Source of the DNA: Cytophaga sp. FL35
GTDB lineage: Bacteria > Bacteroidota > Bacteroidia > Flavobacteriales > Flavobacteriaceae
Reading direction: 5' to 3'
DNA: 64,000 bases
Assembly: GCF_014349235.1 (NCBI RefSeq)
Contig: NZ_JACSOH010000001.1
Span: 1 to 64,000, forward strand
In this document: piece after piece, positions 43,924 to 52,078 of the stretch
Numbering within the stretch: position 1 is the first letter of the stretch
Layout: each line of letters starts with the position of its first letter
Made by a program: the position numbers and the translations under genes
Notes under the pieces: model-generated
Databases searched by the model: none
Told to the model about the DNA's origin: nothing
Seen by the model: the letters and a program-made list of their open reading frames with translations, nothing else

Positions 43924-45021
43924 TTAGAAAGCTTCTTTAATAGTAAAGTAAAAGTTGCCTCCTTCGGCCGACATGCCATAATCGGCACGAATTCTCACCC
44001 CATCTCGTTTATTGATAATATACCTAAGACCCACTCCAGCTGCCGGTTTGTAAACCGATTTTAAGGTTTCACCTAAATTCGGAGCCACTGTTGCCGTTGA
44101 CCCAAAAGCAACGCCTCCGAATCTTCCGGCAATGGGAAATCGGTACTCCATCGCGAAGGTTAGTTCTGCATTATCTTGATACCTTCTATTGTTAAACCCC
44201 CTGGTTCGCTTGGAGCCCAAATAGTACAAATCATAGAACGGGGTGTTTTCCGTACTACTTGCTACAAAAAAATTAGCGGCAATCACCTGCTTCTTACCTA
44301 CCTTTTGATAATATCTATTATCCAATTCAAATTTGGAATAACTAAAAGAGGAGCCCAAAAATTTGGCGGAAGTAAAAAAGTTTCCCTGCAAATAAAAACC
44401 TTTGGTAGGAAAGAAAATGTTGTCCCTTGTATCATAAATAGCCTGCAGACCTAAATTGCTTACGGTTCCGTCCTTTTTCCCGGCTACATCTGAAGCTTCC
44501 AAAATACCTCCTTCCTCTACCTTTAAATTAGTGAAAACATCCAGTTCATATCCCATACCTATAGAAAAATTGGGTACTATTTCTCTTAGCAAGGATAAGC
44601 GAACTCTTGGGAATGTTACTTCATAAGTTTCTTCGTCTTCCTCCAAGGCATTGATCCCAATCCCATAGAAATTATAGTAATATTTATAAAATCCAAGCTC
44701 ACCCAACAACCGCCACCGTTCGTTATCCTTATAGAATTCAAAAGGAGCATAAATTAGAATTTGATTTTTGGTAGTATAACTTGCGCCTAATTGCACTGAA
44801 GATGGCCTAGTCTCATTACTTTCACCTCTTAACCAAAAATTACCGATACCCAAACCTCCAAAACCAAAAGCGGTTTCAGGTGTATAAAATGCCACCGGAA
44901 AAGCCGATATCTTAAGATTCTTTACTATGGAATCATTTGAGGAATTATTGTTATTCTGGGAAAATGAACTTTGTGTAAAAACTATACAAAGAAGAAGGAT
45001 TATTTGACCTTTTTTAAACAT
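43924..45021 (-). CDS. BamA/TamA (Omp85) family outer membrane barrel
   Basis: A 365-residue protein with a signal peptide (MFKKGQIILLLCIVFTQSSFSQ) and a barrel typical of the Omp85 'surface antigen' domain: VAFYTPETAFGFGGLGIGNF near 44, GLQAIYDTRDNIFFPTKGFY near 196, YYLGSKRTRGFNNRRYQDN near 262, and a C-terminal strand ending YGMSAEGGNFYFTIKEAF with the expected aromatic last residue. No POTRA domain precedes the barrel, so it is a short, POTRA-less member rather than BamA itself. A role in export or lipid transfer is possible, not shown. Confidence 0.88.
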   Translation of the reverse strand: MFKKGQIILLLCIVFTQSSFSQNNNNSSNDSIVKNLKISAFPVAFYTPETAFGFGGLGIGNFWLRGESNETRPSSVQLGASYTTKNQILIYAPFEFYKDNERWRLLGELGFYKYYYNFYGIGINALEEDEETYEVTFPRVRLSLLREIVPNFSIGMGYELDVFTNLKVEEGGILEASDVAGKKDGTVSNLGLQAIYDTRDNIFFPTKGFYLQGNFFTSAKFLGSSFSYSKFELDNRYYQKVGKKQVIAANFFVASSTENTPFYDLYYLGSKRTRGFNNRRYQDNAELTFAMEYRFPIAGRFGGVAFGSTATVAPNLGETLKSVYKPAAGVGLRYIINKRDGVRIRADYGMSAEGGNFYFTIKEAF

Positions 45022-45252
45022 GCAATTGTTCTAAATTTCTATAGATTAAATACTATACGTATAAGTGGAGAAAGTACATGTATTTACCTGAAATAAAAGG
45101 CCCAATTGAAATTAAAAATTGCTTAAAAAAAAGCTTTTTATACGCTGACCGTTGTAAATGCCACCAGCTAACCTAGCTAATGACCACTGGTTAACATTCC
45201 CCAAATTGGGGTATTGACACAAAGATAATTGCCCTAACATATAAATGTTGGG

Positions 45253-45285
45253 TTTTAAATAAGTAACAAGAATTTTAAATAAGTA
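45253..45285. repeat. 13-bp direct repeat with 20-bp period
   Basis: TTTTAAATAAGTA occurs at 45253-45265 and again at 45273-45285, exactly 20 bp (two helical turns) apart, immediately beside the stop of the candidate small gene. Confidence 0.6.
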
Positions 45286-45393
45286 CTATTTTTTTGATTT
45301 GAGCAATTTTCTCAAACCTCTATGTGCAGTGACTACCTTTAAACACAACCACATCATGAATGATAGCCATATCACAAAAAAAACATACTCCAT
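45286..45393 (-). CDS. Possible 35-residue membrane peptide
   Basis: A short reading frame starts with ATG (complement of 45391-45393) and ends with TAG. The peptide begins MEYVFFVIWLSFMMWLCLKV and continues VTAHRGLRKLLKSKK. It thus has one hydrophobic helix followed by a strongly basic tail, the layout of many small inner-membrane proteins with the tail in the cytoplasm. There is no homology I recognise and no promoter match. It is kept because amphipathic order, the ATG and its position in an otherwise empty 620-bp gap are suggestive; chance is quite possible. Confidence 0.4.
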   Translation of the reverse strand: MEYVFFVIWLSFMMWLCLKVVTAHRGLRKLLKSKK

Positions 45394-45643
45394 AACACTA
45401 TTAATTTAGGGGAACTACTAGGTTAACGTTTCTTTTTAAAATGAAATTTTCTATAATTTCTGAATAGCAATTTAAGTTTTGGAAATATAAACTTAGAAAA
45501 CCTATTTAAACTTTCCTACAAAAAAGTTAAAAATGTAAAATTTATTAACAAAAATTGTTGAAAAAAAAGTGCTCCAAAGTAAATTGAAGCACTTAGAAAA
45601 AACCAACACACCTAAAATAATCGAGATGTTCTTTCCGAATCCT

Positions 45644-46921
45644 CTAAAGATTCACAATTTCTTGTTTAGTACTAGGCCCCAGTTCGTAGACCGCGCTTAA
45701 TAGCTCTTGTTTTAAATCTATAACTTTCTTATTGTATCCTGCAGCCTTATAAATTTCCGCAGTATTGAGTAGAATACCAGGTTCAAAAGTCTTTCCTTCA
45801 ATATGCGATTCTACAATTTCCAACGCTTTTTCTACATTTCCCATTTTGAAATAACTATAGGCCAATAGACTATAGGATTCTGGGGTAGGCCTATTGGCAA
45901 CCTCTTTCTTTGCCAACCTAAGCGCTTTTGCAAACTCCTCTGTTTCCGTTAGATAAAGCGAAACGTTATGTGCATTGTACATATCTCCGTAATCTGGATT
46001 GCTTACCTGTTGAAAATATTTTTCCAAGTTGTTCAAGCTTTTTAAATCATCGCCCATATAACCGGCAATTTCCGCCTTTAACAAATAATAATCAGGTGAT
46101 TTATAATTTTTGGTCACGGAATCCAATATTCTCATAGCCTCGCTTGGTCTATTTTCATAGGAGAATACAATCCAAGCTATTCCTTTTTTGGCATAAGCAT
46201 TTCCCGGATCAATTTCCAATGCTTTAAGATAATGGCTATATGAGTCCTCAATTCTGCCGGCATGCCCGTAGTAATCTGCCAAATTGGTATAAGACCAAAG
46301 TTTTAAGGATTCATTTTTGGCATTTTCGGCTTTCTTAGTGGCCTTTTCCATGAAACGAATAGTAGCATCTAAATCGCCTTTATAATCATTCCATTTTGCC
46401 AATCGAATCAAGTATCCAAAATCTGACATATCCTTGATACTATCCAATTGTGCCCTTGCCGTATCATAATTGCCCAATTCCATGTGTACATCAAACAAGA
46501 GACATTGGCTCTGGTTAACACCGTTGTTCGTGGCCCTAGCGGAATCTGCCATCTGCAAAGCCTCCATAAACCTATGCTGGGAAATATAATTTCTAGCCAA
46601 GGCCCTATAATAACCTGCCTTACCTACAGCTGAAATCTCTACGGCCTTTTCCAAAACCTGCTCGGCTTTTTTTAAATAGGCTATTTTTCCAGTATTCTGA
46701 AAGAAGCGACTGTATTCACTACCTACAATTCCAAAACTCATTAGCTGGGAACTGTCCTTTTTGATTTTGGAATCCCACAGCTCAAAATATTTGGAAGTGC
46801 TGCTCCCTGGTTCCGATGACAAATAAATGTCATAGTCCTCCTTTTGGGTAATTTGGTTTTTATTCTCGCTGGAACAAGATGCCAACAATAGAACTATCAA
46901 CCCGTAAAGTAAATTCTTCAT
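45644..46921 (-). CDS. Tetratricopeptide-repeat lipoprotein
   Basis: A 425-residue lipoprotein (MKNLLYGLIVLLLASCSSEN, lipobox LASC). Most of the mature part is helical TPR repeats: KAEQVLEKAVEISAVGKAGY, LARNYISQHRFMEALQMADS, ATIRFMEKATKKAENAKNES, YSHYLKALEIDPGNAYAKKG, and ALRLAKKEVANRPTPESYSL. It should act as a binding scaffold at the outer membrane. It is the third gene on the minus strand after the two DUF4331 genes, behind a weak hairpin, and may be a partner of them. Confidence 0.87.
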   Translation of the reverse strand: MKNLLYGLIVLLLASCSSENKNQITQKEDYDIYLSSEPGSSTSKYFELWDSKIKKDSSQLMSFGIVGSEYSRFFQNTGKIAYLKKAEQVLEKAVEISAVGKAGYYRALARNYISQHRFMEALQMADSARATNNGVNQSQCLLFDVHMELGNYDTARAQLDSIKDMSDFGYLIRLAKWNDYKGDLDATIRFMEKATKKAENAKNESLKLWSYTNLADYYGHAGRIEDSYSHYLKALEIDPGNAYAKKGIAWIVFSYENRPSEAMRILDSVTKNYKSPDYYLLKAEIAGYMGDDLKSLNNLEKYFQQVSNPDYGDMYNAHNVSLYLTETEEFAKALRLAKKEVANRPTPESYSLLAYSYFKMGNVEKALEIVESHIEGKTFEPGILLNTAEIYKAAGYNKKVIDLKQELLSAVYELGPSTKQEIVNL

Positions 46922-47013
46922 TTTCTTAAGTATTTCGGTTTTTTCATGATGTTTTCCGCCATTATCCTGAGTTAACTCTTAACAATCAACAACATCCTTC
47001 AGGATAAAGGAAA

Positions 47014-47036
47014 GGGAGGATGGTTCGCACCCTCCC
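47014..47036 (-). terminator. Weak terminator-like hairpin after the second DUF4331 gene
   Basis: GGGAGG and CCTCCC form a 6-bp stem around 11 nt; on the minus strand it is followed by TTTCCTTT. It may attenuate rather than stop transcription into the TPR gene. Confidence 0.45.
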
Positions 47037-47063
47037 AGTTCTTCTTCTTCATAGGTACATATT

Positions 47064-47867
47064 TTATTCTGGCATGGCCAAGTAGGGAAAGGTATCTGTT
47101 GGAGATGCGGTAAACGATACGCCATCTGATACCAACCTTGGAAAGGTTCCTACACCTTCAACTTCTTGACCGTTAAAACGAGCGCCATCTCCTCCCCCGA
47201 ACAATAAAATCAAGGAAACATCTATAACATCATCTTGCAAGGTTCTTCCGGTCAGTCCAATGGCACCCTCATAATTTGGAGATCCGGAACCGGGATTGAA
47301 ATATGTAGTTGGTAGATTAGGAGCTACTTCCAATACATCATTAGCCAAAACAGTGGTCAAAACTTCAGCGGAAACAGGATTATCCGTAAAACCATCCTTC
47401 TCAGGGCCATTAAGAATATCCCCTAATATATTGGGTTGATAATCAACATCCTCTTCGTTAAGTCCCAACAAGTTGGCATATACATCGTGCAAGCCCTCTA
47501 AGCGGTTTTCAAAATCCTTTTGATAAAACTCGGCAATTCTGTGCGGCTCTGCTTGATTATAGGGATCTTTAAAATCCTGGATACTCAAAACTGTGTTTAT
47601 TCCTGGCCTTCCCATAAAATCAACTTGCGCATAGGTACCGGAGAAATCAGGCATTTCCTCTTCCTCCATTCCATCTCCGGGTTCCATCATGTCTTCACAA
47701 GGTTGACAAGAAGTTCCCCCGCAATCCACGCCTGTTTCCGTTCCGTTCATAATACCATCACTACAAGTGGCTTGTACAATGGCGTTATCATCATCCTCGC
47801 TACAGGCCACTAAAGCGGTGGCAAGGCAAAGAGACATCAGCAAATATTTTATACTAGTAAGTTTCAT
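47064..47867 (-). CDS. DUF4331-like lipoprotein, C-terminal-half type
   Basis: A 267-residue lipoprotein (lipobox LVAC, then SEDDDN). A cysteine-rich stretch (CSDGIMNGTETGVDCGG, CQPCED) at about 34-60 and an acidic linker precede a domain of about 190 residues. QVDFMGRPGINTVLSI near 82 and the C-terminal DDVIDVSLILLFGGGDGARF match the second half of DUF4331 proteins. The N-terminal half is missing here and is supplied by the gene just upstream. The CSDGIxNGxETGVDCGG insert is common in Bacteroidota lipoproteins. Function is unknown. Confidence 0.75.
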   Translation of the reverse strand: MKLTSIKYLLMSLCLATALVACSEDDDNAIVQATCSDGIMNGTETGVDCGGTSCQPCEDMMEPGDGMEEEEMPDFSGTYAQVDFMGRPGINTVLSIQDFKDPYNQAEPHRIAEFYQKDFENRLEGLHDVYANLLGLNEEDVDYQPNILGDILNGPEKDGFTDNPVSAEVLTTVLANDVLEVAPNLPTTYFNPGSGSPNYEGAIGLTGRTLQDDVIDVSLILLFGGGDGARFNGQEVEGVGTFPRLVSDGVSFTASPTDTFPYLAMPE

Positions 47868-47892
47868 TCTTTTCTATTTATAAGGTTGTTAA

Positions 47893-48573
47893 TTATTGTT
47901 TTCTGTTAGTGGTCACCCATGTTTTGTACACCTCAAGACCAAGAACATTGGTGGCAGTGGTCTCCCCAAGAATACTATTTGGTATCTCAACGACCAATGC
48001 CATGGTATTGGCTCCATCAAACGTATCTACTGCCTCCCCTTCAGGTAAAAAACCTTCTGGTGCTTCTCCGCCAATTACTTTGTTAAACTGATTGAAATCA
48101 AAAAAGAAGGCATCTTGACGTGGACCGGCGAATAACGAAACTCCATCCTCAGTAGTAGTCACGATGGCGTTTTCATCTGAAATTGCCACCATGCCCAGTG
48201 GCATATCTACCATTACTTCACTAGTTTTACCCAACATTGCTGGTTCTACAGGACCAAAGAAATACATATTGCCGTTTCTAGGAATGGCCTGGATGACCAA
48301 ATCCTCAATAAGGTCATTGTCCGTATCTATATTAATTTCCGTTAAGACATCTTCGTCAAATGTTCCGTAGGCCAAATCTGGAACAACATCTGTTTGTAAG
48401 TCTACCACGAATACGGTATTGTCCGGATTGCTTGGTGATTCAAAACCATAAAAATCCGCAATATCTGCCGTGTTTCCAGTTGTAGTGGGAGCATCAATGT
48501 GATCGGCCGCCACTAATACGACACCAATCGCGGCCAATAGTCCCAGACCGATAAAAAGTTTTGTTTTTTTCAT
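47893..48573 (-). CDS. DUF4331 protein, N-terminal-half type
   Basis: A 226-residue exported protein. A signal sequence (MKKTKLFIGLGLLAAIGVVL) is followed at once by the DUF4331 hallmark ADHIDAPTTTGNTADIADFY near 23. VFVVDLQTDVVPDLAYGTF and FFFDFNQFNKVIGG near 152 are further family blocks, as is NTMALVVEIPNSILG near 192. It covers only the first half of the domain. The next gene, 25 bp downstream, provides the second half, so the two products probably assemble. The DUF4331 role is unknown; such proteins occur in redox or pigment-linked operons of several phyla. Confidence 0.8.
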   Translation of the reverse strand: MKKTKLFIGLGLLAAIGVVLVAADHIDAPTTTGNTADIADFYGFESPSNPDNTVFVVDLQTDVVPDLAYGTFDEDVLTEINIDTDNDLIEDLVIQAIPRNGNMYFFGPVEPAMLGKTSEVMVDMPLGMVAISDENAIVTTTEDGVSLFAGPRQDAFFFDFNQFNKVIGGEAPEGFLPEGEAVDTFDGANTMALVVEIPNSILGETTATNVLGLEVYKTWVTTNRKQ

Positions 48574-48870
48574 TTCTTAATTTTTTAAAGATTGTGATCA
48601 ATTAATTCAACCTTACCTACGGCATTTCTATTTGGAGGTTTGGTTTCAAATGTTAAAGTAATGTTAATGCATTTCCATTTTGATGGTTAAACGCAACACT
48701 ACTCTTAATTAAAACAATAATTAATGGTGAGAATGTGCAGATTCTTATATACCACTTTGTTTATTCGAAAATTCCTTAGATTACGTACGTTGGGAATTAA
48801 AAAGATAACCTTGACTCAATGAGTTTACACTGAATTTTATAGTAATTTCGCCCTTTAAACTGAGGTTGGT

Positions 48871-50058
48871 ATGAATCCTTCGGCAAATGGTTGGATAGAT
48901 AAGTTCGGTTCTTTGATTGCGGACCACCATGATGTATTTCAAGATTTTCCCACGTTCTACAAACTACTAAAGGAATTAGGGTTTGTATATGGAATAAATG
49001 TTGGGATTCCCAATTTTATTCCCACAGAGCACGAACTTTCTGAAGATGAGAGGGCCAAAATCAATCTTATAACGGCCCTGTACGGCACTTTTAGATTAGA
49101 AAGTAACGGTACCAATTTTAAGGATTTTACCTCTTCTGTATTTAAATTTTACAAAGAGCTTAAAATTGGCAATAGCTCCTTACTTAACAGATTTTTGGTA
49201 GGAAAAAATACATCTGCCCAATTAGAGCAACTTATAGACTCTCGTGCCTTTCTGGAGGAGAATCTAATCGGGAAAACATTTAGCAGTTTTATAACCAATT
49301 CCCTGTTATTTATAGATGTCCTTCTGTACAAACAATACTTGGAAGATGCCAGCGAAATTAGAAAGCAGGCTCAGCGATTGGAATATTTGACCATTAATAT
49401 TACCTACCATGCTCTTAATTCTAAGAAAAGGAATAGAAGTGATGAACGCTTGGAGCAATTGTTCGCTTCCTCTCTCACTTTTATTGAGGTAAACGAAAAA
49501 TCGTTTGATGGCCATTACCGCAAACAGTTGGTGGGCAACAAATCGCCCTGGGAAAATCAATATTTTTTAGATATAGCCTGCCTCACGGTTTGGGAAGATC
49601 ATTCTTTGGATTATCAGGAATCGCAATTCGTTTTCGGATTCGGAAAGGATTTGGGCTTCGGGGAAATGGCTATCAAAAAATCCCTTATTGAGGTTCAAGA
49701 ATTTTTCAAAATCAATTCTAGATCGGTTCCCTTTTTAAAAGACCACAATCTAGCCGTTCAATTTTATGACAGCATGGCAAAGGTGGTCAACAAACTTATT
49801 TTAAGAAATAGCAAAAGACTTCAGAAAGAACTTTCGCAAAGCAAAGAATTGGTCTTTTTGCTATCCAAATCGACCATAAAGGATTTAACCTCGGAAGAAA
49901 AGAAAAAGGTGCAAAATCAGTTGTTGGATATTTTTAAAAGTATACCGTCGTTGGCAATATTTTTACTTCCCGGAGGCGCGGTTTTACTACCGATTTTTAT
50001 CAAGCTCATTCCTAAATTACTTCCCTCTGCTTTTGATGATAACCGTATTGAAAAGTAA
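48871..50058 (+). CDS. LETM1-related protein
   Basis: A 395-residue protein. The N-terminal two thirds are helical with a TerB-like region (EDERAKINLITALYGTF, QFVFGFGKDLGFGEMAIKK). The last 60 residues carry the LETM1-like block LTSEEKKKVQNQLLDIFKSI followed by PSLAIFLLPGGAVLLPIFIK and LIPKLLPSAF. This ribosome-binding/anchor-like block resembles mitochondrial LETM1, where it surrounds a membrane helix. Flavobacterial members are often labelled LETM1-related biofilm-associated protein. A single membrane segment near the C terminus would anchor it. Its real function is not known. Confidence 0.75.
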   Translation: MNPSANGWIDKFGSLIADHHDVFQDFPTFYKLLKELGFVYGINVGIPNFIPTEHELSEDERAKINLITALYGTFRLESNGTNFKDFTSSVFKFYKELKIGNSSLLNRFLVGKNTSAQLEQLIDSRAFLEENLIGKTFSSFITNSLLFIDVLLYKQYLEDASEIRKQAQRLEYLTINITYHALNSKKRNRSDERLEQLFASSLTFIEVNEKSFDGHYRKQLVGNKSPWENQYFLDIACLTVWEDHSLDYQESQFVFGFGKDLGFGEMAIKKSLIEVQEFFKINSRSVPFLKDHNLAVQFYDSMAKVVNKLILRNSKRLQKELSQSKELVFLLSKSTIKDLTSEEKKKVQNQLLDIFKSIPSLAIFLLPGGAVLLPIFIKLIPKLLPSAFDDNRIEK

Positions 50059-50093
50059 CTTTTTTTGACATCTTTACAACTATAAGAAATATC

Positions 50094-50111
50094 TATTTAA
50101 TATATTAAATA
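50094..50111. terminator. AT-only palindrome followed by T-run after the LETM1-related gene
   Basis: TATTTAATATATTAAATA is an 18-bp perfect palindrome followed by T5. The lack of GC pairs makes termination weak; it could also be chance in AT-rich DNA between two convergent genes. Confidence 0.3.
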
Positions 50112-50137
50112 TTTTTAATTCAGCATATTAAACGCTT

Positions 50138-50893
50138 TTATTCCAACCATAACTTGAAGTCTTTTACTCGCTCCCTACTTACTATGATTTCTTGCTCTGA
50201 GAAGTGGTTAAGCTTTATTTTTAACCTTGAATTGGAGTAAGAAATGATATCTTTAATGTGGTTAATGTTTACATAAAACTTTCTGCTCACCCTAAAAAAA
50301 TCTTTAGGCTCCAACTCCTCTTCCAAGTTTTCAAGGGTGGTATCCAACAGGTAATTTCTACTATCGGTAGTTGCAGCGTACGTGCCTTTGTTCTCGCTGT
50401 AAAAACATTCGATTTCTTCCGCATTCAAGATTTTAAGATGTTGCCCCACTTTCGCAGTAAACCGCTTTTTAAATTCCCTTTCCAATGGGTTCACCAATAG
50501 TTTTTTGATATCATCAAAATCAAGTGTAAACCCTTCCTTTTCAGGTCGAAGTGATTTGTATTTGGCAACTGCCACTTCCAATTCTTCTTCGTCAATGGGT
50601 TTTAGCAAATAATCGATGCTGTTAAGCTTAAAGGCCTGAAGGGCATACTCATCATAGGCCGTAGTAAAAATGATAGCACTTTTTACCTTTACGTGATCAA
50701 AAATCTCAAAAGACAGTCCGTCCGAAAGTTGAATATCCAAAAATATCAAATCCGGATGGTCGTTATTCTGAAACCACTCAATGGATTCTTTCACAGAGTG
50801 TAGCAATACGGCGGCATCCATGCCTATTTTCTGTAAAAGCCTAGAAAGTCTTCGTGCGGATGGCTTTTCATCTTCAATAATCAGGGTCTTCAT
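50138..50893 (-). CDS. LytTR-family response regulator
   Basis: A 251-residue regulator. The receiver domain has KTLIIEDEKPSARRLSRLLQ, the phosphorylated Asp in DLIFLDIQLSDG near 56, the T of FTTAYDEYALQAF near 80 and the K of DYLLKPIDEEELEV near 103. The C-terminal LytTR DNA-binding domain spans about 145-250 (FRVSRKFYVNINHIKDIISY, EIIVSRERVKDFK). It is the last gene of a minus-strand operon starting with a LytS-type kinase, which should phosphorylate it. Targets are unknown; three 2TM proteins are encoded between the two. Confidence 0.93.
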   Translation of the reverse strand: MKTLIIEDEKPSARRLSRLLQKIGMDAAVLLHSVKESIEWFQNNDHPDLIFLDIQLSDGLSFEIFDHVKVKSAIIFTTAYDEYALQAFKLNSIDYLLKPIDEEELEVAVAKYKSLRPEKEGFTLDFDDIKKLLVNPLEREFKKRFTAKVGQHLKILNAEEIECFYSENKGTYAATTDSRNYLLDTTLENLEEELEPKDFFRVSRKFYVNINHIKDIISYSNSRLKIKLNHFSEQEIIVSRERVKDFKLWLE

Positions 50894-50928
50894 AGGATTG
50901 GTTCGTCTTTAGGTTGGTTGTGAATAAA

Positions 50929-51273
50929 TTACTGATCTTCGTTCATGAATTTCTGCAATTGGGCTTCCTCCCAACGTTTTAACCACTTGGGTTTTAAATT
51001 TTTACAAGAAAACGTTTTCCCTTTAAATGCCAGCCAACCGTGAACCGTTAAAATGACACCCCAGACAATGGGCGTCAGTAGTATGTTCAACCATAAATAA
51101 TCCTGAAAATCAGACGTCAACATCTCCTTTGCTTCAAAAAAACCATAGATCCTGCCCTTAAACACAAACAACAGTACATTGGCAACCAAGTAAATGGCTG
51201 CGTGCTCATAAAAGTCCTTGATACGGTCCACTTTTGTTCTAGCTTCTTTATATCCTAATTTTGATTTGGTCAT
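50929..51273 (-). CDS. 2TM domain protein
   Basis: A 114-residue membrane protein with the 2TM pattern: a basic helix (YKEARTKVDRIKDFYEHAA), two transmembrane helices (about 30-50 and 70-92) separated by a short loop, and a C-terminal motif LKPKWLKRWEEAQLQKFMNE. The same WE..(K/R)(F/L)M(x)(E/D)D ending recurs in the next two genes and at the end of the kinase. Function unknown; coexpression with the two-component genes suggests membrane signalling. Confidence 0.85.
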   Translation of the reverse strand: MTKSKLGYKEARTKVDRIKDFYEHAAIYLVANVLLFVFKGRIYGFFEAKEMLTSDFQDYLWLNILLTPIVWGVILTVHGWLAFKGKTFSCKNLKPKWLKRWEEAQLQKFMNEDQ

Positions 51274-51302
51274 TACTCTTTTTTTGATTGATGAATAAAC
51301 TC

Positions 51303-51626
51303 CTAATACTTTTTAACCTCTTCTCTATCTTCTTCCATAAACTTTTCAATTTGGCGTTTCTCCCAACTTTCAGAGAAAATCGGGTTCCAATTAAAAACTT
51401 TGGCCGCATGAAAGGCTAGGCCAATACCCCAAAAGAAGGGAGTACTAAACGTTGCTATACTGAAGAAAGCCTCGTTAAAAGTCTCTCCACCATTGATTCT
51501 AGCAGAAACGGTTACGGTCATTATAAACAGGTTCACGAGTGTAAAGACGGTAGCATGCGTATAAAACCCCTTTAATTCTGCTACTCTTTTTTTTGCTCTT
51601 AACTTCTTTGATCTTCTATCTTCCAT
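51303..51626 (-). CDS. 2TM domain protein
   Basis: About 107 residues from MEDRRSKKLRAKKRVAELKG; an in-frame upstream ATG would overlap the next gene and add an unlike tail, so this start is preferred. It has the basic lead helix (KKRVAELKGFYTHATVF), two membrane helices (about 25-45 and 60-80) and ends in ESWEKRQIEKFMEEDREEV. It is a paralogue of its two neighbours and of the kinase C-terminal domain. Confidence 0.85.
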   Translation of the reverse strand: MEDRRSKKLRAKKRVAELKGFYTHATVFTLVNLFIMTVTVSARINGGETFNEAFFSIATFSTPFFWGIGLAFHAAKVFNWNPIFSESWEKRQIEKFMEEDREEVKKY

Positions 51627-51639
51627 ATTTTCTTTTTTA

Positions 51640-51942
51640 TTATTCCCAACGCTTAACACGGTCATCCTCTTGCATGAACTCCCTTATTTTGCGCTCTTCC
51701 CAATTCCTGCCAAAAAAAGGACTCATGCCGTACACTTTAAACCATTGGAACACCAATCCTATTCCCCAACCAAATGCTGCCCAAAGGAACCAAGGATAAC
51801 TCCATTGGTCCACATAATAATTTAGGCCCGCCAACAGGCTTATAAAGATGATATAGGAGATAAGGCTCGTGTAAAATTTCTTGATTTCAGCCACACGTTC
51901 CTTCGCCCTAATGTATTTGTTCTCTTTCTCGAATTCTTCCAT
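51640..51942 (-). CDS. 2TM domain protein
   Basis: A 100-residue protein: YIRAKERVAEIKKFYTSLIS, two membrane helices (about 28-48 with YIIFISLLAGLNYYV, and 54-73 with FLWAAFGWGIGLVFQWF), then NWEERKIREFMQEDD. The FGWGIGL(V/T)F segment matches CGWGLGLTF at the same place in the kinase C-terminal domain, its closest visible relative in the operon. It is the first 2TM gene after the kinase. Confidence 0.85.
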   Translation of the reverse strand: MEEFEKENKYIRAKERVAEIKKFYTSLISYIIFISLLAGLNYYVDQWSYPWFLWAAFGWGIGLVFQWFKVYGMSPFFGRNWEERKIREFMQEDDRVKRWE

Positions 51943-52078
51943 TGCTTTTTAGTTTTAGTTGTTGTTTCTTCTACAAATTTGGTATTTCAACCCCACGATT
52001 TAAAACCTATAGTCCTCAATTGTTGATTTTAAAGGATGAATTGACATTACCTTAAAAATCTTCTTATAAATCAACCTT

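Larger units (their letters stand above)
45022..45643. other. 622-bp intergenic region with repeats and a possible small gene
   Basis: This gap holds a palindrome CCCCAAATTGGGG (45199-45211), a hairpin AACAT/ATGTT (45236-45249), a 13-bp direct repeat and a 35-codon reading frame on the minus strand. No RNA gene was recognised. It separates the Omp85-type gene from the TPR lipoprotein. Confidence 0.5.

Noticed and set aside
46962-47007. 9-bp inverted repeat TTATCCTGA/TCAGGATAA with a 28-nt loop before the TPR gene
   Set aside because: The loop is long, there is no T-run and no promoter contact; evidence is too thin for a feature.
50094-50111. AT palindrome as a regulator operator
   Set aside because: It lies between two convergent genes with no promoter, so a weak terminator or chance is more likely.
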